DNA of 64,000 bases from Chitinophaga oryzae. GTDB lineage: Bacteria; Bacteroidota; Bacteroidia; Chitinophagales; Chitinophagaceae. This document shows positions 19,201 through 27,995 of this stretch, piece by piece; the stretch's first letter is position 1; each line of letters opens with the position of its first letter. The stretch spans positions 1,240,001 to 1,304,000 of the forward strand of contig NZ_CP051204.2 of assembly GCF_012516375.2 (NCBI RefSeq), in the 5' to 3' direction. Below the pieces are notes generated by a model, which was not told the DNA's origin, made no database searches, and saw nothing but the letters and a program-made list of their open reading frames with translations. The translations under genes were made by a program, and so were the position numbers.

Positions 19201-20907
19201 CTAATTGGAAGCCCTGATGTCAATAACTTTCAGTTGCAGGCTGGTCTGACCGTTCCATTCGTTTTCATCAATATTAAATACGATATCGAACGGCTTCTTG
19301 CTGTTGACGATGGGAAACTTGTCAGCCATATAAAACCCGATGCCGGAAAGGGTAGGGCCGCTACGGCCTTGTCTCACAGAAAATTTGATATGCTCTTCTT
19401 TCACCAGTTTGGAATAGCCGGTATCGGTAATATTCCGGGCCAGGAAAACAGGGCGAAGGTTGTCGGGCCCCAGAGGCTCAAACTGTTTAAGGATATTGTA
19501 AAACGCCGGTGTGATGTCCGTGAAGTAAATCTCCGTGTCGATAACTATTTCAGGGACAAGCTGGTCGGGCCGGATACTGTTGGCCACCACTTCTTCGAAG
19601 CGTTGCTGGAAGGCCGCTACATTCTCCGGTTTCAGTGTCATGCCGGCCGCATAAAAATGGCCGCCATAGTTCACCAGCAGGTCTTTACACTGATGGATGG
19701 CCTCATACACGTTAAACCCGTTCACAGACCGGGCCGATCCTGCCACCACATCATTGGATTGAGTGAGGATGATGGTGGGACGGTAGTAGTATTTGTCAAT
19801 CAGCCGGGAGGCTACGATGCCTACCACACCCTTGTGCCAGTGCGCCTGGTACAAGACGGTGGATTTTCTGTGGCCGACGGATTCATCATTTTGCAGCAGG
19901 GACACCGCTTCCTGAGTGATGGTATTGTCTATTTCCTTCCGGTCGAAGTTGTCGGCGTGCAGTACGGCCGCTATGGCTGCCGCCTTTTCCACGTCGTTTT
20001 CGATGAACAGGTTCACCGCCTTGCGGGCGTCGTCCATCCTGCCGGCTGCATTTACGCGGGGGGCAATTACGAACACGAGGTTGGAAATGGTGAGCTGTTC
20101 TTTCAGTTCGCTGAGGGTGATCAGCGCCTGGATGCCGGGCAGGGGGCTGCTGTTCACCTTTTTCAGCCCGTGAAACGCCAGCACCCTGTTTTCTCCTGTC
20201 ATGGGCACAATATCGGCCGCGATGCTGGTGGCTACCAGATCGAGGTACTGGTTGGCTTCCTCCATCGGGATGCCTCTTTTCTGAGCGAAGGCGCAGATCA
20301 GTTTGTAGCCGATGCCGCAGCCGCTCAGTTCTTTATATGGATAAGGACAGTCGTATTGTTTCGGGTTGAGGATGGCTACCGCCGGGGGAACAACGGCATC
20401 CGGCAGGTGGTGGTCGCAGATGATGAAGTCAATCCCCATCTCTTTGGCCATTGAGATCAGTTCCACGGATTTAATGCCGCAGTCCAGCGCTATAACGAGG
20501 CTGAAATCGTTGTCGCGCGCGTAGGCGATACCTTCCGCGGAAATGCCGTATCCTTCCCGGTAACGGTGCGGGATATAAAACTCGATATTATTGTAGAGTT
20601 TGTGTAGAAAAGCGTACACAGTAGCTACAGCCGTACAGCCGTCCACATCATAATCTCCATATATTAATATTTTTTCATGGCGAAAAAATGCCAGTTCAAT
20701 ACGGGAGATGGCTTTGTCCATGTCCTTCATCAGCCATGGATCGTGGAGATCGTCGAGCGTAGGGCGAAAAAACTGACGGGCAGCCTCATAAGTGTGTACA
20801 TGCCGTTGTACGAGCAGCCGGCACAGCAAAGGATGTATGCGGAGTGAGGATTGAAGCGCTTTTTCCTGGTTTGGTTGATATGCTTTGACTGTCCAGCGTT
20901 TTTGCAT
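19201..20907 (-). CDS. recJ: Single-stranded-DNA-specific exonuclease RecJ
   Basis: 5'-3' ssDNA exonuclease of recombination and mismatch repair, 568 residues. The DHH phosphoesterase core has motif I in ILIYGDYDVDGCTAVA (about residue 80), the CDHHLPDA motif III at about 155 and the SGCGIGYKL segment. Between them lie the further Asp and His metal ligands. The DHHA1 domain with GSARSVNGFNVYEAI and GGHFYAAGMTL is at about 390-420, then the C-terminal OB fold. It is the downstream neighbour of the polyprenyl synthase gene on the same strand, separated by a large AT-rich inverted repeat. Confidence 0.96.
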   Translation of the reverse strand: MQKRWTVKAYQPNQEKALQSSLRIHPLLCRLLVQRHVHTYEAARQFFRPTLDDLHDPWLMKDMDKAISRIELAFFRHEKILIYGDYDVDGCTAVATVYAFLHKLYNNIEFYIPHRYREGYGISAEGIAYARDNDFSLVIALDCGIKSVELISMAKEMGIDFIICDHHLPDAVVPPAVAILNPKQYDCPYPYKELSGCGIGYKLICAFAQKRGIPMEEANQYLDLVATSIAADIVPMTGENRVLAFHGLKKVNSSPLPGIQALITLSELKEQLTISNLVFVIAPRVNAAGRMDDARKAVNLFIENDVEKAAAIAAVLHADNFDRKEIDNTITQEAVSLLQNDESVGHRKSTVLYQAHWHKGVVGIVASRLIDKYYYRPTIILTQSNDVVAGSARSVNGFNVYEAIHQCKDLLVNYGGHFYAAGMTLKPENVAAFQQRFEEVVANSIRPDQLVPEIVIDTEIYFTDITPAFYNILKQFEPLGPDNLRPVFLARNITDTGYSKLVKEEHIKFSVRQGRSGPTLSGIGFYMADKFPIVNSKKPFDIVFNIDENEWNGQTSLQLKVIDIRASN

Positions 20908-20943
20908 TATGTTTTCAGGTAAGAGGAACCGTTTTAAAAGTGA

Positions 20944-21034
20944 AAAATGTAAAATAATAATGTAAGTGGTAGCGGCTGTTGGCTTTCGTGCGACCTATTA
21001 CAGCTACAGTTTACATTTATTATTTTACATTTTT
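20944..21034. repeat. Long AT-rich inverted repeat between the polyprenyl synthase gene and recJ
   Basis: The left arm (20944-20965) and right arm (21011-21033) pair over 22 positions with one bulged base, around a 45-nt loop that can itself pair in part (TAGC, GGCTG with CAGC, TA). It fills the 138-bp gap between two same-strand genes and may serve as transcript end or RNA processing site. Confidence 0.7.
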
Positions 21035-21045
21035 AATTTTTTCTT

Positions 21046-22011
21046 CTAAAATGTTCGGTCGGTCGTAAATCTTACCAGCGATTCCAGACCGTCCCGGATA
21101 TCGCTCTGGGGGAGTTTATGCAGGATGGCGAGCGCCTCGTCGCGGTACTGCAGCATTTTTTGTTTGGTGTAGTCGATACCGCCGGAAGCTTTGACCAGCT
21201 GGATGACTTCTTCCACCCGGTCTTTTTCCGTATTATGGTTTTTAACGATGTTGATGATCCTGCGCCGGGTGTCTGGTGTTGCGTGTTCGAGGGTGTAGAT
21301 CAGTGGCAGCGTCATTTTCTTTTCGCGGATATCGATGCCGGTAGGCTTGCCGATTTTGGCAGACCCATAGTCAAACAGGTCGTCCTTGATCTGGAAGGCG
21401 ATGCCTACTTTTTCGCCGAACAGCCGCATCTGTTCCGTGGCATGATCGTCGTTGCTGGAGCTCCATGCGCCGGCAGCGCAGGCAGAGGCGAGGAGGGAGG
21501 CTGTTTTCCGCCGGATGATTTCGAAGTAGATATCTTCCTTGATGTTCAGTTTCCGGGTTTTTTCGATCTGCAGCAGTTCCCCTTCACTCATTTCTTTCAC
21601 GGCTTCAGAGAGGATCTTTAAGGACCGGAAGTCATTATTATTTAATGACAGCAGCAATCCTTTGGATAATAAGTAGTCGCCCACGAGGACAGCTATTTTA
21701 TTTTTCCATAATGCGTTGATGGAAAACAGTCCCCTGCGCTGATTGGCATCATCCACTACGTCATCGTGCACCAGGGTGGCAGTATGCAGCAGTTCCACCA
21801 GGGCGGCGGCCCGGTAGGTGCTTTCCCCGATTTCCGTACTGAAAAGCCGGGCTGACAACAGCACAAACATCGGCCGGATCTGTTTCCCTTTCCGTTTTAC
21901 AATGTAGTGCATGATGCGGTCCAGCAGCGGTACGTGACTTTTTACCGAATCCGCAAATTTGTCTTCAAAATCCTGTAATTCCTTACCTATCAGTTGCTTG
22001 ATATCGTCCAT
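21046..22011 (-). CDS. Polyprenyl (octaprenyl-type) diphosphate synthase
   Basis: A trans-isoprenyl diphosphate synthase that elongates allylic diphosphates with IPP, probably to make the menaquinone side chain. Length (321 residues) and both aspartate-rich motifs match the family: FARM at about residue 80 (VHDDVVDDANQRRG) and SARM at about 205 (IKDDLFDYG), with the GKQIRP and GD-YLLSKG segments. Chain length cannot be judged safely. The mqnB and mqnD genes at 53-54.7 kb show that menaquinone is made by this organism, which fits the role. Confidence 0.93.
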   Translation of the reverse strand: MDDIKQLIGKELQDFEDKFADSVKSHVPLLDRIMHYIVKRKGKQIRPMFVLLSARLFSTEIGESTYRAAALVELLHTATLVHDDVVDDANQRRGLFSINALWKNKIAVLVGDYLLSKGLLLSLNNNDFRSLKILSEAVKEMSEGELLQIEKTRKLNIKEDIYFEIIRRKTASLLASACAAGAWSSSNDDHATEQMRLFGEKVGIAFQIKDDLFDYGSAKIGKPTGIDIREKKMTLPLIYTLEHATPDTRRRIINIVKNHNTEKDRVEEVIQLVKASGGIDYTKQKMLQYRDEALAILHKLPQSDIRDGLESLVRFTTDRTF

Positions 22012-22236
22012 GTATAAAAATAAAAGGATTGCTAAGCTAGGTTTTAAATGGGAAATTTTAACATTTTGGCCTTGAATTTGTATATGAAGTATAACATTCC
22101 TTTAACACAGGTGAAGGAATCCTTTAACAAGGGCTAAACAATACTTTAACTTAACGTAGAAATAAGGTATATAAATACTTTCAGTTAAGCTCTAATATTG
22201 AAGCACTTATCAATGAAAATAATATTGCAAGAAAAA

Positions 22237-22267
22237 TTTGTATATTCATTTATGATATTTACCTTTG
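22237..22267 (+). promoter_or_regulatory. Consensus Bacteroidota promoter of the OmpA-family gene
   Basis: TTTG at 22237-22240 (-33) and TACCTTTG at 22260-22267 (-7) are separated by exactly 19 bp, a full match to TTTG-N19-TANNTTTG. Transcription would begin near 22274, giving an AT-rich leader of about 50 nt. The remaining 313 bp between the two divergent genes is AT-rich and shows no gene. Confidence 0.8.
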
Positions 22268-22324
22268 CTAGGTAAAAAACGGGTTATTAGTAAATTTTTA
22301 ACAGTTTTTAAATAAAACACAATT

Positions 22325-23872
22325 ATGGCAAGCAAAAAGTACTTATTACTGGCAGGCGCTGTGGGTTTACTATCAGCATCTACCGGTTTTGCACAGGTTC
22401 AACCAACCGGCTATGATGCATTGGATTCTTCCAAAGTGTCAGGCAAGCGGTTGGTACAACAAAATAACTTCCTGAACCATCAATCTAACTTCCCTGCTAA
22501 ACCAAGGGATATGTGGGAACTGGGTCTTCATGGTGGTTTGCACCTGATCAGCGGAACCGTTCCTCCTCAGCCTGGTTTCGGTGGTGGTATCTCCCTGAGA
22601 AAAGCACTGGGTCATACATTCTCACTGAGAGCTGAGTACATCGGTTCCATTGACAAAGGCCAGGACTACAAACTGCGTCCAACCTTTGCTTCTGCAGGTA
22701 ACCCATGGGCTGCTACCGCTGCAAGAAATGGTGGTATGATCGTTCCTAACTACCGTTCTCAGAACCACCAGCTGTCTTTGGACGTGATCGCTTCTCTGAG
22801 CAACATCCTGTTCTACAGAGCAGAACCTAAAGTTAACTGGTACGTACTGGCTGGTTACTCTATCGTAGCTGCTGACGTTGACGTAGACGCAACTGATGCT
22901 AACGGTAACGGTTACGATTACAGCTCCATCAACTTCGGTGCTAAACGCAGCGACATCAGAAAACAACTGAACAACCTGAGAGACAAGAAATACGAGCAAA
23001 ATGCTCCTTCTCAGGGTAACAGGATCTCTATCGGTCGTAACGACGACAACCAGCTGATCCGTCACGCACTGGACCTGGGTACTGGCGTAGCGTTTAAAGT
23101 TTCCAAACGCTTTAACATCGGTATCGAAGAGAAAATTACCATGCCTTTTGACGCTTACCTGGATGGTTATCCTGGTCCTGGCGGTTCTACAAAAGACTTC
23201 TACTCTTACACCAGCCTGCGTCTGAACTTCAACCTGGGCAACGCTTCCAAACGCGTACAGCCGCTCTGGTGGATCAACCCGCTGGAATACGCTTACAGCG
23301 AGCTGAGCAACCCTCGTCACATGAAACTGCCTACTCCGGTTCTGCCTGATGCTGACGGTGATGGCGTAACTGATCAGTTCGACCGCGAACCTAACACTCC
23401 TGCAGGTGCACCTGTTGATTCTCATGGTGTAGCTAAAGATACAGACGGTGACGGCGTTCCTGATTACAAAGACAAACAACTGATCACTCCGACTTACTGC
23501 CAGCCAGTTGACGCTGACGGTGTTGGTAAATGCCCGGATCCTGAGTGCTGCAAAAACAGAGTAGAAACTTCTTGCGCTTCTCTGGTTCTGCCCAGCGTTT
23601 CCTTCAAAGGTTCTTCTACCAAAGTTGGTCGCGATCAGGAAGCTATCCTGGCTTCTGTTGCCTCTACCCTGAAAGCTAACCCTTCCTGCAACGTGCTGGT
23701 TACTGGCCACGCTGGTGCAAAAGGTAAAAAAGGTGGTGTTGACCTGAGCAGCCGTCGTGTTGACTCTGTGATTGACTACCTGGCTGACAAACAAGGCATC
23801 GACCGCGGTCGTTTCATCAAACAAAACACTCCTGGTGAATCCGGTACTGTTGACTTAGCTCCTGCTAACTAA
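22325..23872 (+). CDS. OmpA-family outer-membrane protein with TSP3-like calcium-binding repeats
   Basis: A 515-residue envelope protein. Signal peptide 1-23 (LLAGAVGLLSASTGFA), an N-terminal beta-barrel-like part (about 50-320), a short stretch of thrombospondin type-3 repeats (about 340-375: DADGDGVTDQFDREPN, DTDGDGVPDYKD) and a C-terminal OmpA/peptidoglycan-binding domain (about 420-515, LVTGHAGAKGKKGG and SRRVDSVIDYL). It anchors the outer membrane to peptidoglycan. The promoter is a perfect consensus, and codons end more often in T (GGT, GCT, CGT, GTT) than in neighbouring genes, so it is probably one of the most abundant proteins in the cell. A strong terminator follows. Confidence 0.93.
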   Translation: MASKKYLLLAGAVGLLSASTGFAQVQPTGYDALDSSKVSGKRLVQQNNFLNHQSNFPAKPRDMWELGLHGGLHLISGTVPPQPGFGGGISLRKALGHTFSLRAEYIGSIDKGQDYKLRPTFASAGNPWAATAARNGGMIVPNYRSQNHQLSLDVIASLSNILFYRAEPKVNWYVLAGYSIVAADVDVDATDANGNGYDYSSINFGAKRSDIRKQLNNLRDKKYEQNAPSQGNRISIGRNDDNQLIRHALDLGTGVAFKVSKRFNIGIEEKITMPFDAYLDGYPGPGGSTKDFYSYTSLRLNFNLGNASKRVQPLWWINPLEYAYSELSNPRHMKLPTPVLPDADGDGVTDQFDREPNTPAGAPVDSHGVAKDTDGDGVPDYKDKQLITPTYCQPVDADGVGKCPDPECCKNRVETSCASLVLPSVSFKGSSTKVGRDQEAILASVASTLKANPSCNVLVTGHAGAKGKKGGVDLSSRRVDSVIDYLADKQGIDRGRFIKQNTPGESGTVDLAPAN

Positions 23873-23902
23873 TCAGTCCCATCTCACTAAGATGAATAAT
23901 TG

Positions 23903-23939
23903 AAAAAGCCTCTCCCATTACTCCGGGAGAGGCTTTTTT
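23903..23939 (+). terminator. Rho-independent terminator of the OmpA-family gene
   Basis: A perfect 14-bp stem (23903-23916 with 23925-23938), 8-nt loop, ending in a T-run, 30 nt after the stop codon. Confidence 0.9.
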
Positions 23940-24042
23940 ACTGTCAAGCACCCCCCAAACAGCCTCTTCCTCTGTCACCTTTTTATTGCTGATCTCAATA
24001 TTTACTCCTAATTTTGGAGGCTTTTTTAAAAATTTTATTTAC

Positions 24043-25998
24043 GTGGGCATAAACATTAACAGGGTCTCCCTGGCAGGTTTAGTAGTAGCGCTGGGTATCA
24101 TCTACGGCGACATCGGAACTTCTCCGCTCTATGTTTTTAAAGCCATTGTTGGCGGTAACCCCATCAGCGACCTACTCGTTATCGGCGGTATTTCCTGTAT
24201 TATCTGGACGCTGACCTTACAAACCACCGTTAAATACGTTATCCTTACCCTTCGGGCAGATAATAAAGGAGAAGGTGGTATCTTCTCCCTCTATGCACTT
24301 GTCAGGCGGCATGCCAAATGGACGGTTATTTTTGGCATGATCGGCGGCGCTGCCCTCCTGGCAGACGGGATCATCACCCCGCCCATCACCGTTACCTCCG
24401 CCATCGAGGGTTTGCGTACCCTCGAAGTGTTTAAGGACCTGAGTCAACTCACCATTGTTAAAATCGTATTGACCATCATCACCGGCCTGTTTATCATGCA
24501 ACAGTTCGGGACCGTGTCTATCGGCCGCATGTTCGGCCCCATCATGGTATTATGGTTCTCTATGCTGGGCATCCTCGGCATCTCCCATATCACAGACGAT
24601 CTGAGCATCTTCCGGGCCTTCAGTCCGCACTATGCCATCGAACTGCTGACCACTTACCCGAAAGGATTCCTGATCCTCGGCGCAGTATTCCTCTGTACAA
24701 CGGGAGCAGAGGCGCTTTACTCCGACCTAGGGCACTGCGGCCGCGGAAATATCCGCGTATCCTGGATCTTTGTGAAATCCTGCCTGATACTGAACTACCT
24801 CGGCCAGGGCGCATGGCTCCTGAGCCAGAAAGGACAAATCCTGCCAAAAGATCAGAACCCCTTCTTTATGATCATGCCGGAATGGTTTATCATCTTCGGC
24901 GTACTGATCGCCACCATGGCCTCTATCATCGCCAGCCAGGCCCTGATATCCGGATCTTTTACCCTCATCGCTGAAGCCATGCGGCTCAACCTCTGGCCTA
25001 AAATGCGGGTGAACTATCCCACAGAAATGCGCGGACAGCTCTATATCCCCGGTATCAACACCATGCTGTTCGTGGGCTGCGCGGCTATCGTGATCCTCTT
25101 CCAGGAATCGTCCCATATGGAAGCGGCCTACGGCCTGTCCATCACCATCTGTATGCTGATGACATCCTGTCTGTTCGCCTTCTACCTCTATACCCGAAGG
25201 GTCTGGACAGGCTGGATACTACTCTATCTCGTCGTATACCTCTCGATCGAATTCTCGTTCCTCTTTGCCAACCTCGTGAAGTTTATGCACGGCGGCTATG
25301 TTACCGTGGTCGTGGCAGGAGCCCTCTTCCTCGTCATGATCGTTTGGTTCAAATCCCGCAAAATCAAGAACCGCTACGTGGAATTTGTGCGGCTGGAAGA
25401 TTATCTGCCCATTATCCAGGAGCTCAGCAATGACACCTCTATTCCCAAATATGCCACGCACCTGGTATATATGAGCAGTGCCGACAATCCTAAAGAGATA
25501 GAACACAAAATCATCTACTCCATTCTCAATAAAAAGCCGAAAAGAGCCGATATATACTGGTTCGTACACGTCGATGTGGTAGATGAACCCTACCTCAGCG
25601 AATACTCGGTCCAAACTATTATTCCTAACGAAGTCATCCGGGTAGAATTCAGACTGGGCTTTAAAGTAGAACAAAGGATCAACCTGATGTTCAGAATGGT
25701 GGTGGAAGATATGGTGAGAAATAAAGAAGTGAACATCACCAGCCGTTACGAATCACTGAGTAAAAACAACGTGGTGGGCGACTTCCAGTTTATCGTCATG
25801 GAGAAATTCCTTTCACATGATAATGACCTGCCGTTATATGAAAGAATGGTCATGAAGATGTATTTCTTCCTGAAAAAAATCAGCCTGTCGGAAGAGCGGG
25901 GCTTCGGACTGGATTCCAGTTACGTAACCATCGAGAAATACCCGCTGGTAGTGGCTCCGGTTACCAACCTGCAGTTAAAACGTATAATTCACCACTAA
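24043..25998 (+). CDS. kup: KUP-family potassium uptake protein
   Basis: Inner-membrane K+/H+ symporter with about 12 hydrophobic segments followed by a cytosolic C-terminal domain of about 200 residues. The N-terminal signature GIIYGDIGTSPLYVFKAIVGG and later GEGGIFSLYAL, ADGIITPPITVTSAIEG and TGAEALYSDLGHCG are diagnostic. No ATG precedes the first motif. The GTG at 24043 (MGININRVSLAGLVV) is the likeliest start, giving 651 residues; a TTG at 23986 is in frame but adds non-conserved residues. No promoter was recognised, and the OmpA terminator lies just upstream. Confidence 0.94.
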   Translation: MGININRVSLAGLVVALGIIYGDIGTSPLYVFKAIVGGNPISDLLVIGGISCIIWTLTLQTTVKYVILTLRADNKGEGGIFSLYALVRRHAKWTVIFGMIGGAALLADGIITPPITVTSAIEGLRTLEVFKDLSQLTIVKIVLTIITGLFIMQQFGTVSIGRMFGPIMVLWFSMLGILGISHITDDLSIFRAFSPHYAIELLTTYPKGFLILGAVFLCTTGAEALYSDLGHCGRGNIRVSWIFVKSCLILNYLGQGAWLLSQKGQILPKDQNPFFMIMPEWFIIFGVLIATMASIIASQALISGSFTLIAEAMRLNLWPKMRVNYPTEMRGQLYIPGINTMLFVGCAAIVILFQESSHMEAAYGLSITICMLMTSCLFAFYLYTRRVWTGWILLYLVVYLSIEFSFLFANLVKFMHGGYVTVVVAGALFLVMIVWFKSRKIKNRYVEFVRLEDYLPIIQELSNDTSIPKYATHLVYMSSADNPKEIEHKIIYSILNKKPKRADIYWFVHVDVVDEPYLSEYSVQTIIPNEVIRVEFRLGFKVEQRINLMFRMVVEDMVRNKEVNITSRYESLSKNNVVGDFQFIVMEKFLSHDNDLPLYERMVMKMYFFLKKISLSEERGFGLDSSYVTIEKYPLVVAPVTNLQLKRIIHH

Positions 25999-26000
25999 TC

Positions 26001-26146
26001 ATTTACGATTTAGAGATTTTGATATTTAGATATTTGTGACTGGTAAATCCCGGTTTTTTTTAAGATCTTGGGAGTCATGGATTTTGTAATGGGTTTGTGC
26101 TGACAGCAAAATAGCCAAATATCAAAATATCAAAATTTCTAAATTT
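26001..26146. repeat. Pair of facing copies of a dispersed AT-rich element
   Basis: The left copy (26001-26035) holds GATTTTGATATTTAGATATT at 26015-26034. The right copy (26115-26146) is its diverged inverted partner, rich in TATCAAAAT. The 20-nt core occurs again exactly, inverted, at 33911-33930, and its first 16 nt occur at 56985-57000. The pair brackets the 151-bp gap between kup and the GH123-like gene. Confidence 0.65.
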
Positions 26147-26149
26147 AGT

Positions 26150-27907
26150 ATGGTGAACAAATTTTTTGGCGTGCTGGTATTACTGGCACTGCAACAAAAC
26201 GTATGGGCCCAAAGCGGTCCGGCCGGCGACTATCAGGAGAAACCCGATCCCAGACCGGTCAACAAAGCTTCCTGGGAAGCAGTAAAAGGCGACGAGCTCC
26301 ATGTCGCTTTCGGTTCCACAGACATCCGTTATGAAAAAAGAAATGCGCCCGATCAGCAAAGCCTGGCAACCTCCTGGAATGCCAAAGCCTGGAGAGGTGA
26401 GCGGGTACATACCCAGTTCCTGATCTGGACCACCCGGACGCTTAATGGCGTGAGCGTCGCCACCGGCGCATTGCAGGGCAGTAAAGGCGCTACCATCCCC
26501 ACCAGCGCCATTACCACCGGTTTTGTGAGATATGTGATGACCGATGAGCTGAATAAAGACGGCAGCGGCTGCGGCTACCGCAAACCCGAAAATTTTGACT
26601 CCTCCCTGGTGGCAGATGGTATTGATATTCAACGTACCAAAGACATCGCCGCCCACCAGACGCAGCCGGTGTGGCTGAGCATACAGGTACCTGCCGGCAC
26701 CACTCCCGGCGTGTACAAAGGCACCGTGAAAATCAACGCCGGCGGCGCCGTGAGCAGCCTTCCCTACGAGATAGAAGTGCTGGACCGCACCTTGCCTGCG
26801 CCGAAGGACTGGAAATTCCACCTGGACCTCTGGCAGAGTCCCGACGCCGTGGCCCGTATGTACAACGTAAAGCCATGGAGCGACGCGCATTTCAAGGCGA
26901 TGAAGCCATATATGCAGATGCTGGCGAACGCCGGTCAGAAATGCATCACCGCTACGCTTATTTACGACCCGTGGAACAGCCAGACGGAAGATGTATACAG
27001 CACCATGATCAAATGGACCAAAAAGAAAAACGGTACCTGGTCTTACGACTATACTATCTTCGATAAATGGGTGGAATTCATGATGGGCCTGGGCATCAAA
27101 AAGGAAATCAACTGCTACAGCATGATTCCCTGGAACCTGAAGTTCTTTTATTATGATGAAGCGAAAGGCAAAGACACCCTGCTGATCGCCAAACCGGGAT
27201 CTCCGGAGTATGCGGCGCATTGGCAGCCTATGCTCAATGATTTCGTCAAACACCTGAAAGCCAAAGGCTGGTTCAATATTACCACCATCGCGATGGACGA
27301 ACGCCCGATGGCGGACATGCAACAGGCGCTGGCGCTGATCCGCAAGGCGGACAAGGACTTCAAACTGTCGCTGGCAGGCAGCTATCACGCGCCGCTGGAC
27401 AAGGATATTTATGATTTCTGCGTGGCTTCCAAAGAGCCGTTCCCCGATGAAGTGTTGCAGGCAAGACTGAAGAAAGGCTGGCCTACCACCTTCTATACCT
27501 GCTGCACGGAAGGTTTCCCTAACACCTTCACTTTTTCGCCTCCGGGAGAATCTGCCTTTATGGGCTGGCACGCCGCCTATAAAGGATATACGGGGTATCT
27601 GCGCTGGGCATTTAACTGCTGGGTGAAAGCGCCGCTGCAGGATAGCCGTTTCCGTGCATGGGCAGCAGGCGATACCTATTTCGTATACCCCGGACCGCGG
27701 TCGTCTATCCGGTTTGAACGACTGGTAGAAGGTGTACAGGATTATGAGAAGGTCCGCATCCTGCGCGAGGAGTTTACCAAAAACAATAACCGTGAAGGAC
27801 TGGACAAGCTGAAGCAGCTATTGTCTCCGTTTGATATCAACGCGCCGAAAGCCACGCCTGCGGGCAACCTGGTGAGGCAAGCGCAGGAAACGCTGAATAC
27901 CTTATAA
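26150..27907 (+). CDS. Secreted GH123-like glycosidase (DUF4091 family)
   Basis: A 585-residue secreted protein. Signal peptide 1-21 (VLVLLALQQNVWAQS), an N-terminal beta-sandwich (about 40-215), a TIM-barrel-like catalytic part (about 220-480) and the C-terminal DUF4091 segment (YLRWAFNCW, YPGPRSSIRFERLVEGVQDYEKVRIL). The pair Asp383-Glu384 in TTIAMDERP occupies the place of the Asp-Glu catalytic pair of the GH123 beta-N-acetylgalactosaminidases. It is monocistronic and followed by its own terminator. The substrate is probably a GalNAc-containing glycan, by family inference only. Confidence 0.82.
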   Translation: MVNKFFGVLVLLALQQNVWAQSGPAGDYQEKPDPRPVNKASWEAVKGDELHVAFGSTDIRYEKRNAPDQQSLATSWNAKAWRGERVHTQFLIWTTRTLNGVSVATGALQGSKGATIPTSAITTGFVRYVMTDELNKDGSGCGYRKPENFDSSLVADGIDIQRTKDIAAHQTQPVWLSIQVPAGTTPGVYKGTVKINAGGAVSSLPYEIEVLDRTLPAPKDWKFHLDLWQSPDAVARMYNVKPWSDAHFKAMKPYMQMLANAGQKCITATLIYDPWNSQTEDVYSTMIKWTKKKNGTWSYDYTIFDKWVEFMMGLGIKKEINCYSMIPWNLKFFYYDEAKGKDTLLIAKPGSPEYAAHWQPMLNDFVKHLKAKGWFNITTIAMDERPMADMQQALALIRKADKDFKLSLAGSYHAPLDKDIYDFCVASKEPFPDEVLQARLKKGWPTTFYTCCTEGFPNTFTFSPPGESAFMGWHAAYKGYTGYLRWAFNCWVKAPLQDSRFRAWAAGDTYFVYPGPRSSIRFERLVEGVQDYEKVRILREEFTKNNNREGLDKLKQLLSPFDINAPKATPAGNLVRQAQETLNTL

Positions 27908-27945
27908 AAGAAAAATCCTCCGGGGAACCGGAGGATTTTCTTTTT
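27907..27945 (+). terminator. Rho-independent terminator of the GH123-like gene
   Basis: A 12-bp core stem (27912-27923 with 27928-27939), GGAA loop, with outer A:T pairs and a T-run on the 3' side. Confidence 0.88.
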
Positions 27946-27995
27946 AACACAACTAAAAAACAATCAAATGTCCGAATGGAATATCTCTGTGTTCA

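Noticed and set aside
22622..23824. 400-residue minus-strand ORF opposite the OmpA-family gene
   Set aside because: Antisense of a strongly expressed gene; valine- and arginine-rich with no motif.
26180..27571. 463-residue minus-strand ORF opposite the GH123-like gene
   Set aside because: Antisense shadow; lacks domains and start context.
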